Source: an uncultured Eubacteriales bacterium (GTDB taxonomy: Bacteria; Bacillota; Clostridia; Oscillospirales; CAG-272). Taken from it: a DNA stretch of 52,459 bases. Below are positions 16,001 to 25,650 of the stretch, one piece after another. The translations under genes and the position numbers were made by a program. Location of the stretch: positions 1 through 52,459 of the forward strand of contig CAKRQL010000025.1 of NCBI GenBank assembly GCA_934393265.1. Direction: 5' to 3'. The stretch's first letter is position 1. Each line of letters opens with the position of its first letter. The notes beneath the pieces were generated by a model. The model was not told the DNA's origin and did no database searches. It saw only the letters and a list, made by a program, of their open reading frames with translations.

Positions 16001-19000
16001 CGGTGCCGAACTACGAATACCTCCGCCTGAAATCCGCGGAGCTCGGGCTCGTCAACAACCGTCGCTACACCTTTACGATGAAAGGCAGGCTCGACTACGG
16101 TGACGGCGGCGTCGACACGAACGCAAGAAACAGCTTCTCCTTTGACTTCTGCCTCGACAACGAGGCTCCGGTCGTAAAATCGGTAAGCTACGAAAAGGTA
16201 TACGACAGGACGCAGAAGAAGGACCGCTATTACATAACGATGACGGTCTGGGACAATCACTATACACAGTCGATAACCCCGGTAATCTTCACCTCGTCCT
16301 CCTCTTACGCATTCCTCACCGATAACCCGATACCGGTGTACAGCGAGCGCAACTCGGATACCACGGTACGCTTTGAGATAACCGACTATCTCGACAGCAT
16401 ATACAGCGACGAGATAATCTGCAACGCTCTTGCGTTCTCGGTTGACGATTACGCGCTGAACTCAAATATCTATATATGTCAGCTCCCCGGAACGAAGGGC
16501 GACTTCAAATTCACAAAGGACGGCTCCGAGGGCGGGACCGACCTCCGTATACTCTCGATATACGAGGACGAGGTAGTCGACCTCACGCAGTATCTCTGGT
16601 CGTCCGACAGCACGCTCGACGCAGATAAGGATTACCTCCGCTACCTCGACTGGTCGACCTCGAACGAAAAGGTCGCGACGGTCAGAGACGGTCAGGTCGT
16701 CGGCATAAAAGCCGGGCGCACCACAATAACCGTTCGCGAGGAGATGAACGGTAAGCAAGCCAACCTTATAATAAACGTAAAGTCGAAGAGCACTGCGGCA
16801 CTCACCTCCGACACCGCAATTCTCTCACACCGCCCCGGCAAAGGCACGCGCACAATGTCGCGCGACTCCGGGCAGTCTGCCTCCGGCGACAGGCTCAGCG
16901 AGGTGAGATTCACCTACTTTGATACGGTATTTGCCTACTCCCGCGCGGCGCAGACAAGCAAGATAGGTCAGACGGGTGACAGAACCTATATATCCTCTCT
17001 CGACGGCGGAATATCATTCTACCCAGGCGAGCAGATACTTCTTCACTATGAGCTTGAGCCGTGGTACGTCGCGGACAGGTACAGCGTGAAATTCTCCTCG
17101 ACGAATCCGAGCGTCGCCTCGGTGGACGAGACCGGAAAGGTCACAGCCCTCAAAAAAGGCACGGCAAGCATAACGCTGAGGGTCGACGGCTCAAACCTTA
17201 TAGCGAGCGTAAAGGTGACGGTAAACAGCGAATTCATAATCGAGAACCGCACGCTCGTCGCCTACAAGGGTCTCGGCGGCGATATAGTCATCCCGAACGA
17301 CGAGGGTATACTCTACATCGGGGCTTACGCATTCTGTCTTTACGACACCGACCGCTCGATAGAGCTGACGGAGGATGACTACGACGCCAACAAGATACCC
17401 GCGGCGAACACCACCGTCCGCTCCGTCGTCATACCCGACACGGTGGAGGAAATACAGAAATATGCGTTCTACAACTGCTCCGGGCTCGTAAGCGTCACTA
17501 TACCGTCTACGGTAAAGATAATCCGCGAGTTCGCCTTTGCAAAGGACGCGAAGCTGAGCGGCGTCGACCTCTCACGCGTCGAGGTAATAGGGCGCGAGGC
17601 GTTCAGCGGCTGCTCCTCGCTTGAGACAGCCGACCTTCGCGGCACCTACTCGATAGGTGTGCGCGCGTTCAACGAATGTACTTCACTTAAATCTGTTGAC
17701 CTCACAGACCTGCGCAATGCGGGCGAGGGCGCATTCCGCATGTGCACGTCTCTTCGGGAGGTTGTGTTCGGCAGAAGAACCCGCCTTGCAGAGAGCATGT
17801 TCGCAATGTCCGGTATAGCCTCCGTAACCATTTACGAGACCATAGAAATACCGAAATACTGCTTTGCCTCCTGCCCCGATCTCACAGAGGTGACGATAGC
17901 GGGCGATGGGCTCTGGAGAATAGGCTACGGCGCGTTCTGCGAGAGCGGAAGGCTCTCCTCCGTGACCTTTGAGTGCTCCGTCGACATTATCGACGAGCAG
18001 GCATTCTACAGCTGCACAGCCCTCGGGGAGATAACCCTCCCGGACTGTCCGGTGTCGATAGGTCGGTATGTATTCTTCATGTGCGACAGTCTCCGTAAGG
18101 TCACCCTCGGAGACGGAACGAAAATAACCGTGTCCGGCGTAAACCCGTTCGCGGGCACATCGGTAACCGAATTTTCGGTAGGCGCCGGAAATAACAATTA
18201 CTCCGTCACCCCGGACGGGCACCTCCTGCTCTCAAAGGACGGCGGGACCCTTGTCCTTGCGGCAACCGGCGCGGATTACACTTCGCCCGTGAACCTCGGC
18301 TATGAGGTGATAGGACCCGCGGCATTCGGAGGAACGAATGTAACCGACGTAAGACTTACGTATCCCGGCGTCGTGATAGGCGACTACGCCTTTGCGGGCT
18401 GTCTGTCTCTCGTCAATATAGCTCTGCCGGAGAGCACCGCGTCAATAGGCGCGCATGCCTTCAACGGAACAAAGGCGCTGCGGACGGTCGGGGGGCTCGA
18501 CAAGTGCCCGCTCGTCGGCGATTACGCCTTCTCCGGCTCCGGCATTGAGAGCGTTACGCTCGCAGACGAGGGCGTATACGGCGAGGGTGCGTTCTTCTCC
18601 TCCTCTCTCAGAAATGTAACGATAGGCGCAGGCTCCCGCTTCGGGCTCGGCGCGTTCCAGAGCTGCTCACACCTTGAAAAGGTAGTGATGCCCGACGAGG
18701 GCGGTATCCACTTCGGGCCCGCCTGCTTCGCCTATGACATATCCCTCTCGGATATAGACCTCTCAAAGCTTGACGACACGATAGAGGAGCAGACCTTTTA
18801 CGGCTGTACCTCCCTGCGTGCCGCGAACCTCCTGACCGTAAAGAAAATAGGAGCCTATGCCTTTGCGGATTGCTCTGCCCTCATCCGCCTCGACATTCCG
18901 ATTGTCGAGGAGATAGGAATGGGCGCATTCAGCCGCTATGACACGAAGGGCGGCGCGCCGATATTCTCCGGCACCGGCGACTCACAGGTATTTATTCTTC

Positions 19001-20775
19001 CGGCGACGCTCCGCGTCCTCGGTGACGGCGCGTTCCTCGGCTGCGAGGGGCTCGTCGAGGTCGACCTCTCGGCTGTAAAATCCCTGTCCGGTATATCGGA
19101 GGACGGCGAGGACGGAGGCTTCAATTATCTCTTCGCCTACTGCATAAAGCTCGAGAGCGTCGCCCTGCCAGACTGTCTCACAAGGGTAGGAAAATACGCC
19201 TTTGCGGGCTGTGAGCTTCTCGATGAGATAAATCTCTCCGGTGTGTCAGACATAGCAGACTATGCCTTCACCTCCTGCGCGTCACTCAAATCCGTAAAGC
19301 TTAACTCCGCAAGGAAGATAGGCACAGCCGCCTTTGCAAATACCGCACTCACAGGCAGCATAAGCGCGCCCTACCTCTCCTATATCGGCAGTTACGCATT
19401 CCAGAACGCAAAGCTTACGTCATTCTCGGCGCCGACCCTCTCGTATATCGGCGAGGCGGCGTTCATGAACAACTCTCTTCTGACCGGCTTCACATTCTCG
19501 GATAAGCTCGCAAGAGTAGAGCCGATAGCCTTCCTCGGCTGTAAGTCGCTGAACGCCTTCACCCGCTACAACGAAAACGGCGGGTTGACCGAGGACGGAG
19601 AGATAAACGACTATGCAAGGCTCATTGACGGAGTTCTCTACACGACCCTCCCGTCGGGAGCCCTCGAGCTCCACTCGCTCCCCGCGGGTAAGTTCAACAT
19701 AAAGGACGGAAAGAAGAGCCTCACGCTCGAGGTCCCGGAGGGGACGGTCAGAATCGACCTCTACGCCGGAAACGGAAATCAGTTCCTCACAAGGCTGATA
19801 CTTCCCTCCTCTCTCCTCGCAATAGGAAATTATGCCTTCTACGGCTGTGACGCGCTCACCGCGGTTGAGTTCCGCTCCTTTGCGGCACCCGCGCTCGAGA
19901 GCCACTACGCAAAGGCGGCGAAGCTCTCGGAGAGTGACCCGGGATATGAGCTTCTTCACAATCAGTTTGACCTCTTCGAGCTTGAGCTCTGCTACTACAA
20001 CTTCATAGACCTCGTCGGCAAGAAGAACCCGATAAAGATGATCCTGCCGAAGAACACCGACCTGAAGGGCTATGACTCCCTCGTCTATCTCGCCTATTTC
20101 GGCGAGGTCGCGGCGGCGGAGCGCAGTGACCTTGAGGCTATGGACGAGAATATGCAGACCTTCATCTCCGAGGCGGAGAAAATTGCCGCCATAGCGAAAA
20201 TAACCCTCGCGGACGAGGAGCTGATAAACCGCGCGGTCTCGGCAATGAACGCCGCAAAGCAGGACTATACCCTCTTCGGTATAACCAAAGAGGAGTGGGA
20301 CGGCATGGTAAAGACGGTAACCGACGCAAAGGCGACGCTCTCCGCACTCAAGTTTGAGCGCGCGGGAGAGGAGCTGAAGGCTCTGCAGGCAAGGATAAAC
20401 GCCCTGCCCGACAGCTACACCGCAGAGCTGCGCACCGAGATTTCCGAGATAGCGAACGCGATAGCCTCCCTCACGGCGGCGAACCGCAATCTTCTCGACC
20501 TCTCACGCTACAACGCCCTGCGCCCCGCGTATGACGCGGATATAAACTCCGACGCGCCGCTCCCCCCGGAGGAGCCCGGAAAGCCGGATGAGCAAGGCGG
20601 GCTCCCGGTCTATGCGATAATTCTTATCGTGTTCTCCGGCGCGGCAGTGGCAACCGGCGTGGCACTCGGAGTCGCGATTACGGTATCAAAAAAGCGCGGG
20701 AATAAAAAAGACAGTGCCCCCGCAGATAATAAGGACAATGGCAAAAACGATAACGAAAAGGAGGATAAGGAATGA
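13093..20775 (+). CDS. giant lipid-anchored subtilisin-like protease with Ig-like and LRR regions
   Basis: A 2560-residue surface protein. Its order is: lipobox LAAC (Cys23); an I9-like propeptide (about 45-175, including SIVAIITLPGKSVID); and a subtilase (S8) domain with catalytic Asp228 (VAILDSGFD), His300 (EHGTHVAG), oxyanion Asn396 (AASN) and Ser625 (GTSMATP). A protease-associated domain is inserted at about 483-570. Fn3-like regions of the lactocepin/C5a-peptidase type follow. Two Ig-like (Big_2) domains lie near 1150-1233 and 1315-1381, and a long BspA-type LRR_5 array (about 1437-2262) comes next. A helical region (about 2356-2480) leads to a membrane helix near 2507-2532 and a charged tail. 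All catalytic residues are present. AAGGAG precedes the ATG, 27 bases after the small membrane protein gene. Predicted role: surface proteolysis feeding the adjacent peptide importer (inference). Confidence 0.93.
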   Translation: MRNKILVLLLILVMALPLLLAACGGLPTGTTDDDTASTYTKNQLQILRSDLKLTQEQSLSRIKAEYLLKNNGYSDSDSIVAIITLPGKSVIDGYLDDAGDAADVADYAKTAAGEKILRAANAEQDAMIARLTEAGLISGVLYRYTTITNAIAVNTTYGSFKEIGGVSGVSNTILSETYNRPQSVEGTDASAIVNPVDVYPTGIFNSASAVSASGERFTGKHTAVAILDSGFDCEHTVFSVMPSGELLITPQEVSAILGETTAKALCPSLELLDVYYNNKIPFIFDYADKDKNVNPYDSEHGTHVAGIIGGSDDVITGVAVDTQLVLMKVFPDLDEGGKTEDILAALEDAVLLKVDAINMSLGSSCGFSREADGDAINAVYDKINESGISLITAASNSYSSAFGGEQGNTAKVTNPDTATVGSPSTYPAALSVASISGTKSRYMVGNGAQIIFFNESNKISGKPNDFFSELGIGEGQSKTFEYVTIPGVGLKANYAAFEEGYLKGKIALVRRGDNTFEDKALQAKNAGAVACIIYNNVEGDILMSMGKSDHIPTISISKEDGTQLAEKAEGTLTIEYRNQAGPFMSDFSSWGPTPDLKLKPEITAHGGNIKSSVPGGGYDELSGTSMATPNLCGIVVLIRQYLKEKYPDYSYKQISVMTNQMLMSTATIIRNEEGNPYSPRKQGAGLASLSNVVNTPAYLTVDGIDRTKLELGDDPTRLGVYTMSFNVINISESAASYDLSLVAMTETVSRSDSDYIAEKDRILGGGASFTVTGGTLTGSRLTVPAGETVRVTAVYTMSESDKATITSAFPYGMYVEGFVKLTKTAKDGVDLNVPFLAFFGDWTEAPMFDKTYYEVESEAHNAAIDDEDKLKADYYATTPYGSYYYNYIIPLGTYLYDIDTSAYDAIPASESHIALSDSLGTIDGLSAVYAGLLRNAKTMDYSIVDKVTGETVWSLRVDNAKKAYSNGASPVPNYEYLRLKSAELGLVNNRRYTFTMKGRLDYGDGGVDTNARNSFSFDFCLDNEAPVVKSVSYEKVYDRTQKKDRYYITMTVWDNHYTQSITPVIFTSSSSYAFLTDNPIPVYSERNSDTTVRFEITDYLDSIYSDEIICNALAFSVDDYALNSNIYICQLPGTKGDFKFTKDGSEGGTDLRILSIYEDEVVDLTQYLWSSDSTLDADKDYLRYLDWSTSNEKVATVRDGQVVGIKAGRTTITVREEMNGKQANLIINVKSKSTAALTSDTAILSHRPGKGTRTMSRDSGQSASGDRLSEVRFTYFDTVFAYSRAAQTSKIGQTGDRTYISSLDGGISFYPGEQILLHYELEPWYVADRYSVKFSSTNPSVASVDETGKVTALKKGTASITLRVDGSNLIASVKVTVNSEFIIENRTLVAYKGLGGDIVIPNDEGILYIGAYAFCLYDTDRSIELTEDDYDANKIPAANTTVRSVVIPDTVEEIQKYAFYNCSGLVSVTIPSTVKIIREFAFAKDAKLSGVDLSRVEVIGREAFSGCSSLETADLRGTYSIGVRAFNECTSLKSVDLTDLRNAGEGAFRMCTSLREVVFGRRTRLAESMFAMSGIASVTIYETIEIPKYCFASCPDLTEVTIAGDGLWRIGYGAFCESGRLSSVTFECSVDIIDEQAFYSCTALGEITLPDCPVSIGRYVFFMCDSLRKVTLGDGTKITVSGVNPFAGTSVTEFSVGAGNNNYSVTPDGHLLLSKDGGTLVLAATGADYTSPVNLGYEVIGPAAFGGTNVTDVRLTYPGVVIGDYAFAGCLSLVNIALPESTASIGAHAFNGTKALRTVGGLDKCPLVGDYAFSGSGIESVTLADEGVYGEGAFFSSSLRNVTIGAGSRFGLGAFQSCSHLEKVVMPDEGGIHFGPACFAYDISLSDIDLSKLDDTIEEQTFYGCTSLRAANLLTVKKIGAYAFADCSALIRLDIPIVEEIGMGAFSRYDTKGGAPIFSGTGDSQVFILPATLRVLGDGAFLGCEGLVEVDLSAVKSLSGISEDGEDGGFNYLFAYCIKLESVALPDCLTRVGKYAFAGCELLDEINLSGVSDIADYAFTSCASLKSVKLNSARKIGTAAFANTALTGSISAPYLSYIGSYAFQNAKLTSFSAPTLSYIGEAAFMNNSLLTGFTFSDKLARVEPIAFLGCKSLNAFTRYNENGGLTEDGEINDYARLIDGVLYTTLPSGALELHSLPAGKFNIKDGKKSLTLEVPEGTVRIDLYAGNGNQFLTRLILPSSLLAIGNYAFYGCDALTAVEFRSFAAPALESHYAKAAKLSESDPGYELLHNQFDLFELELCYYNFIDLVGKKNPIKMILPKNTDLKGYDSLVYLAYFGEVAAAERSDLEAMDENMQTFISEAEKIAAIAKITLADEELINRAVSAMNAAKQDYTLFGITKEEWDGMVKTVTDAKATLSALKFERAGEELKALQARINALPDSYTAELRTEISEIANAIASLTAANRNLLDLSRYNALRPAYDADINSDAPLPPEEPGKPDEQGGLPVYAIILIVFSGAAVATGVALGVAITVSKKRGNKKDSAPADNKDNGKNDNEKEDKE

Positions 20776-23120
20776 AAAGAGCAATAAGCCTTCTGCTTAC
20801 TCTCTCGCTCGTGCTCGGATTTCTTTGTGCATGCGACACCGGGCGGACGCTCGACACCCCCGGCAACCTCTCAATATCCTCCGACGGAGTGATAAGCTGG
20901 GACGCGGTTGACGGCGCGGACTCCTACGTTGTGACGGTCGGCGATAATACCTACACCGTCACAAAAAACTCCTACACCGTAACGAAGCTTGACGTCGACT
21001 TCAATTTCAGCGTCGTGGCAAGGGGGGCGGGCTACCGTGACTCCGCCCCCTCGGAGACAAAGACCTATACAGCCGAGCGAAAGCCCCCGGTGCCGAAAAA
21101 CGATATTGCGATAGCGATACTCGGCGGCACGGAGCTCCGCCCAGGGAATTCAATGACCCTGACGGCACTCGTCACCGGCACGGATAACTCCGATGTCATC
21201 TGGGAGATAACCGACGGAGAGGAAAACGCGGAGATAGACCCGATAAGCGGCGTCCTAACCGCAAGTAAGACCGTCACCGGCAGCGGTATCGTAACCGTCC
21301 GCGCGACGAGCCTTGAGGACGAGAAGTCCTACGGAACAAAGGTAATAACCGTCCTGACAAAGCCCGCCCTGACGCAGGCGATGCTCGACAGACTTGCAAA
21401 CGAGGGCAAGCTCGGCTTTGACGGCTACGTCTACATAGAGGTCTACACAATAGGTCTCAATTCCACGCTCTATACGACGACCTCCACCTCCGTAAAGACC
21501 TCTCTTGACGGCTCAAACTGGTATGCCGAATACGACAGCGGCGGGCTCGGCGTCATATCCGCCCTATATTACAGGAACGTCGACGGTATTGCAAATCAGA
21601 TAGGCGTCAGCTACGAGAACACCGAGGAATTCTCCCCGATGCTCGACAAGGACGGCGCAAAGGTTTCATGGAGCGCGTCTGGTCTCTACAACAACTTCAA
21701 GGGTCTTACGGTCGACGACTTCACCTTCAACGAGCAGACGTGGAGATACGAGTATACAGGCTCCGATAAAAACCTCCCCGCCCGCATGACCGCGTCGGCA
21801 AACCCCTATGACTTCACCCCCTCCGGCATATCGCTGATAATCGAGGAGGGCGAAATAATGGGTATCTACTCAAAGAGCGAGGCGGACTACTCCGTCGCCC
21901 CCGGCTACCTCTCCTACCAGGAGCTTACGGTTGCCGTCAACTACGGCGACACCGTCGAGGTCCCCTCGATAGTCCGCTATCCGACCGACGAAAACGGAGT
22001 GCACGCGCGCCTTAACGCCGCGATAGAGAAAATGCACGCCCTCGGAAGCTATACTCTGACCTTCCGCGAGACGACAGCCTCCTATCTCTCCGGCGGACGG
22101 TATACGACGACCGGATTTATAGAGACCGTAACCGAGAGCGACTGCGTATTTGAGCCGGTGTCGATAAGCACCGACGCGGGCGGAAAAGAGCTTCTCACAA
22201 AAAACGGCAGTCCCTACGGCTACCGCAAGGTGCGCGATAACCTCTACAACGCCTATTTCGTAAATGCGGATACCGGGCTCCCGAGAGCCTCCCGCGCGTA
22301 TGCCGACGACTTTTCCGCCGCCCGCCCGGGCTTCGGATTTGCGGCGGAGATATTCACCTCCTATTACGACAGCGACCCGGAGAACGAAAGCTCCGGCGAG
22401 ATAACCTACTACGTTGACGAGCCGATGTCCGGCGTCGCCTCCGAGTTCTACTACGGGGTCGGAAACGACATAGCCCTCTACGGTATATTCGCACAGCGCG
22501 GAAACATCACCTACCGCGAAAACGGGCAGACGGTGACAAAGAGCTTCACACCCTACGTTACCGTCGATAAGGCGACGGGATATATCACCGAGGCGGGATT
22601 TTACTTCTATCTCGGCAGCGTCTACGGCACGGTATCGATAACCTACGGCGACTTTGACACGGCGACGGTGCCGGATACGGTCTCCTTTGACGGCTATGTT
22701 GCAAGAGAGGTACCGACCTCCTGGAACGAGCTCACCGTCATAGTCTCCGGTCAGACCGGCTCGACGGAGGACGACCACGAGGAGGCGGCGCCCACGGCGC
22801 TCGGAAGCTTCTTCTCCGACGACGATATATGCGAAAAGCTCCCCTTCTTCGGAAATGTCCTCGGCGACACGTACGGCTTCGGCATGACGACATATCACAC
22901 CTCCGGCACAGATAAGCGCAACCACCGCTCGATAGTATTCTATTACGACGTCCCGCTCGACAGAAACTACACGATAGACTCCTCTATGAGCGCGGTCAGG
23001 GAGTATCTTGTCAGCCTCGGGTTTATAAGAAACCAAAACGACGAATATGAAAAGGACGGGCTCGTGATAGCCCCCGTCGATTCAAGCCTTGATCTCACCA
23101 TATATGTATGGGCAAAATAG
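20772..23120 (+). CDS. lipoprotein with Fn3-like and Ig-like domains (paralog A)
   Basis: A 782-residue lipoprotein with lipobox LCAC (Cys21). Residues 28-100 resemble a fibronectin type III fold (ISWDAVDGADSYVVTVG). Residues 107-200 form a bacterial Ig-like (Big_2) domain (VIWEITDGEENAEIDPISGVL). The remaining 580 residues are beta-rich and unassigned. They share order and local motifs with the next gene product: an SYxxxxV strand, a RLNAAIEKMHALGSYT-like helix and a terminal small domain ending in a strand before the stop. It overlaps the protease gene by ATGA, so the two are coupled. No catalytic motif was found. A binding or scaffold role on the surface is likely. Confidence 0.8.
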   Translation: MKRAISLLLTLSLVLGFLCACDTGRTLDTPGNLSISSDGVISWDAVDGADSYVVTVGDNTYTVTKNSYTVTKLDVDFNFSVVARGAGYRDSAPSETKTYTAERKPPVPKNDIAIAILGGTELRPGNSMTLTALVTGTDNSDVIWEITDGEENAEIDPISGVLTASKTVTGSGIVTVRATSLEDEKSYGTKVITVLTKPALTQAMLDRLANEGKLGFDGYVYIEVYTIGLNSTLYTTTSTSVKTSLDGSNWYAEYDSGGLGVISALYYRNVDGIANQIGVSYENTEEFSPMLDKDGAKVSWSASGLYNNFKGLTVDDFTFNEQTWRYEYTGSDKNLPARMTASANPYDFTPSGISLIIEEGEIMGIYSKSEADYSVAPGYLSYQELTVAVNYGDTVEVPSIVRYPTDENGVHARLNAAIEKMHALGSYTLTFRETTASYLSGGRYTTTGFIETVTESDCVFEPVSISTDAGGKELLTKNGSPYGYRKVRDNLYNAYFVNADTGLPRASRAYADDFSAARPGFGFAAEIFTSYYDSDPENESSGEITYYVDEPMSGVASEFYYGVGNDIALYGIFAQRGNITYRENGQTVTKSFTPYVTVDKATGYITEAGFYFYLGSVYGTVSITYGDFDTATVPDTVSFDGYVAREVPTSWNELTVIVSGQTGSTEDDHEEAAPTALGSFFSDDDICEKLPFFGNVLGDTYGFGMTTYHTSGTDKRNHRSIVFYYDVPLDRNYTIDSSMSAVREYLVSLGFIRNQNDEYEKDGLVIAPVDSSLDLTIYVWAK

Positions 23121-23150
23121 GAGAGCCGCGCCGACACCGGCGCCCTCTCC
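23120..23150 (+). promoter_or_regulatory. intercistronic stem-loop
   Basis: GGAGAG (23120-23125) pairs with CTCTCC (23145-23150), and inside them GCGCCG (23128-23133) pairs with CGGCGC (23138-23143) around a four-base loop. It begins at the last base of the preceding stop codon. With no T-run it is likely an mRNA processing or stability element, 44 bases before the next start. Confidence 0.55.
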
Positions 23151-23193
23151 GGAATAAGCAAGCTTAAAAAATCTCTTATGAAAGGGTGATAAA

Positions 23194-25635
23194 ATGAAAA
23201 CAGGAAAATCCACAAGGCTTGTGGCGCTGCTGCTTCTCATAGCAATGCTGCTCATCGCCGCCGTGTCGTGTAAGGACGACGTAACTCCTCCCGGTCCGGA
23301 CGACAACGGTAACAACAAGCCGGCACCTACGGCGGTCAAGCTGACCGTCGCTCTCTCCGCGACGCGCATCTCCGGAGATGAAACCGTAACCGCCACGGCA
23401 ACCGTCGAGGGAACCGATAACAAAGCGGTCACGTGGACCATAAGCAACACCGATATGGTGAAAATATCCGACGACGGCGTCATTTCGATTGTCAAGTCAC
23501 CGAAAAAGGACTCCTTCGTAAAGGTCACGGCGACCTCCGTCGCAGACCCGACGGTTTCCGCGAGCAGAACGCTTATAGTAGCGGCTCCGCGCGTCGAGGG
23601 ACGGGTCGGAGACCTCACCTCCGATATGATAGCCGAGATAGGCAATGAGAACATAACCGTCACCGGAACGCTCACGGATATCTATGTCGACTACAACAAC
23701 AGCTTCAACAACTCGGAGAACAGATACGACATACTCGTAAAGATGTCCGACGGCGCATGGGTCGGCACATGGGGCGTCGCGGGCGGCGAGAACAGGATAA
23801 CCGACAACTACCGCCGCGGCGACGACGGCTATACCAACATGAACGGCGACTTCGGTCATGCGCTGACAAAGCTCTATATCGACCGTCACAACGAGGTATC
23901 CTCCTCGATAGTAAAGGACTACATGAGCATACCGACACTCTGGGAGACACAGCACCTCTGGAACCACCTCTCCTCCCTGAACGTGAACCGCTTCACCTAT
24001 GATATAGAGAACGACATCTATAAGTACACCCTCAACGTGAACGACGAGGCAGACCTCTATCTCATGACCTACCTCTCGTTCTGTCTCACTCCCATGCTCT
24101 CCGATACTCTCTCCTCCCTCTATCTCAAGGTTGAGGACGGAAAGATAACCAAGCTCTCCGCACAGACCGAGGTTCTCCTCTACGGCGGCGAGACCGACAG
24201 CACCGGAAACATCAAGGACCCCGACGCAATGAGCTACACCACCTTTGAGGTATCCTTCTCGGATATCGGAACCACCGTGGTTGACGAGCCCGGGCAGTAC
24301 GAGGCTCCCGATTATGCAGAGAAGCTCGAAGCCGCGCTCGCAAAAATGCAGGCAGCGAGAAACTACTCCTACATGACCGAAGACAAGCAGACCTATGCCG
24401 CCACCGGCGACTCGAGCGACTATGAGCTGAGCTCCCTCTCCGGCACGGCGCTCCGCGCCCGCCTCAATGCACAGGCATCCGCCGGCTTCCCGTACAGAAA
24501 CAATACCACCTCCACCGGAACGGTAGGCGAGGTCGGCTTTATCACAGCAGACGCGATAGTAAGAGCAAAGACGATAAAGTACACCGCCACCCTTGACGGC
24601 AAGGACTACCGCACCGAGTACACCGGCGTAAAGCAGAACGCAAACGGTACGTATGACGAATTCGAATACGATTCCTCCGTCGACGGCTTTGTCGGCACGA
24701 AGAACGTCTCCGGCAGCATAGCAGACACCCTCCCGATGTTCGACATGTCCGCGAACATATTTGAGTTCACAGGCATGCGCACGAACACCAAGACCGGCAC
24801 AACGCTCTATACCTTCACCCTCCGCGACTCCGCAATAGTGCGCGAGGTGGCAAAGCAGGTCGCTACATACAACGCCACGTCTGCCGAGGCGTCGAGCACC
24901 GTTCCCTTCCAGATAGTCGTTGACAACAACGGAAATGTGGTCTCCACCACTTTCCCCTACTCCATATCCGGCGGCATCTATGCCGGCTACTGCACGACGA
25001 CCTATAAGAACATAGGCACAACCGCCATTGACGAGAACGCTTTCACAAACTACGTTCCGAGAGTAATCAAAAGCGAGTGGAGCCAGTACACCGTCAGCAG
25101 ATTCTATTATCTCTACACAAGCGACTGCTCGAAGTACGGCTGTGCGGGGGACCACTCCAAGGGCAACTACGACCACTCCTTCTGGGAGGCAACAGCCGAC
25201 AAGGTGCTCGAAAACGTATACGGTGACGAATGGACGGGCGTTCCCGCCGCCTCCGTATTCATGAATATATTCGGCGATAATATCAGCGGTCCCTTCTACA
25301 GCTGGAAGAATGTCAACCCCGACGAAAACGGCGACGTGATAAACCACAGCTACATGAACATAACCGTCACCTCCTCGGAGTATGACGACAACATGCGCAT
25401 AACCAACTATGACGAGATCGCAAATCAGCTGAAGGTTGCCATGGAGAATTGCGGCTTCACTCTCTCGCAGGCAAACTCCGATACCACGGGCGGCGAGACC
25501 GGTCGCTCCGACCGCTACCTCACCTTTATAAAGGGTAATATCGAGATAGTTATACAGAACAACGGAACAAGATACTTCTGGATATACTTCTATAAAACGG
25601 GAGACTGGACGCTCAAGAAGAACACAACCGCCTGA
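23194..25635 (+). CDS. lipoprotein with Ig-like domain (paralog B)
   Basis: An 813-residue lipoprotein with lipobox AVSC (Cys26) and a Pro/Asn/Asp-rich linker. One Ig-like (Big_2) domain spans about residues 47-130 (AVTWTISNTDMVKISDDGVISI). The large remainder is beta-rich and of unknown family. It aligns by eye with the upstream 782-residue product, for example EKLEAALAKMQAARNYSY against RLNAAIEKMHALGSYTL. Both end in a compact 80-100 residue domain. A segment DCSKYGCAGDHSKGNYDHSFWEA (about residues 646-668) groups two Cys and two His, a possible metal site absent from the paralog. The start follows an AAAGGGTG ribosome binding site. Confidence 0.8.
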   Translation: MKTGKSTRLVALLLLIAMLLIAAVSCKDDVTPPGPDDNGNNKPAPTAVKLTVALSATRISGDETVTATATVEGTDNKAVTWTISNTDMVKISDDGVISIVKSPKKDSFVKVTATSVADPTVSASRTLIVAAPRVEGRVGDLTSDMIAEIGNENITVTGTLTDIYVDYNNSFNNSENRYDILVKMSDGAWVGTWGVAGGENRITDNYRRGDDGYTNMNGDFGHALTKLYIDRHNEVSSSIVKDYMSIPTLWETQHLWNHLSSLNVNRFTYDIENDIYKYTLNVNDEADLYLMTYLSFCLTPMLSDTLSSLYLKVEDGKITKLSAQTEVLLYGGETDSTGNIKDPDAMSYTTFEVSFSDIGTTVVDEPGQYEAPDYAEKLEAALAKMQAARNYSYMTEDKQTYAATGDSSDYELSSLSGTALRARLNAQASAGFPYRNNTTSTGTVGEVGFITADAIVRAKTIKYTATLDGKDYRTEYTGVKQNANGTYDEFEYDSSVDGFVGTKNVSGSIADTLPMFDMSANIFEFTGMRTNTKTGTTLYTFTLRDSAIVREVAKQVATYNATSAEASSTVPFQIVVDNNGNVVSTTFPYSISGGIYAGYCTTTYKNIGTTAIDENAFTNYVPRVIKSEWSQYTVSRFYYLYTSDCSKYGCAGDHSKGNYDHSFWEATADKVLENVYGDEWTGVPAASVFMNIFGDNISGPFYSWKNVNPDENGDVINHSYMNITVTSSEYDDNMRITNYDEIANQLKVAMENCGFTLSQANSDTTGGETGRSDRYLTFIKGNIEIVIQNNGTRYFWIYFYKTGDWTLKKNTTA

Positions 25636-25650
25636 GCGAGGGGGTAAGCT

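Noticed and set aside
23497..25347. 616-codon reverse ORF
   Set aside because: It is a shadow of the lipoprotein gene on the other strand, caused by biased codon use; its protein is Val/Gly/Arg-rich and matches no fold.
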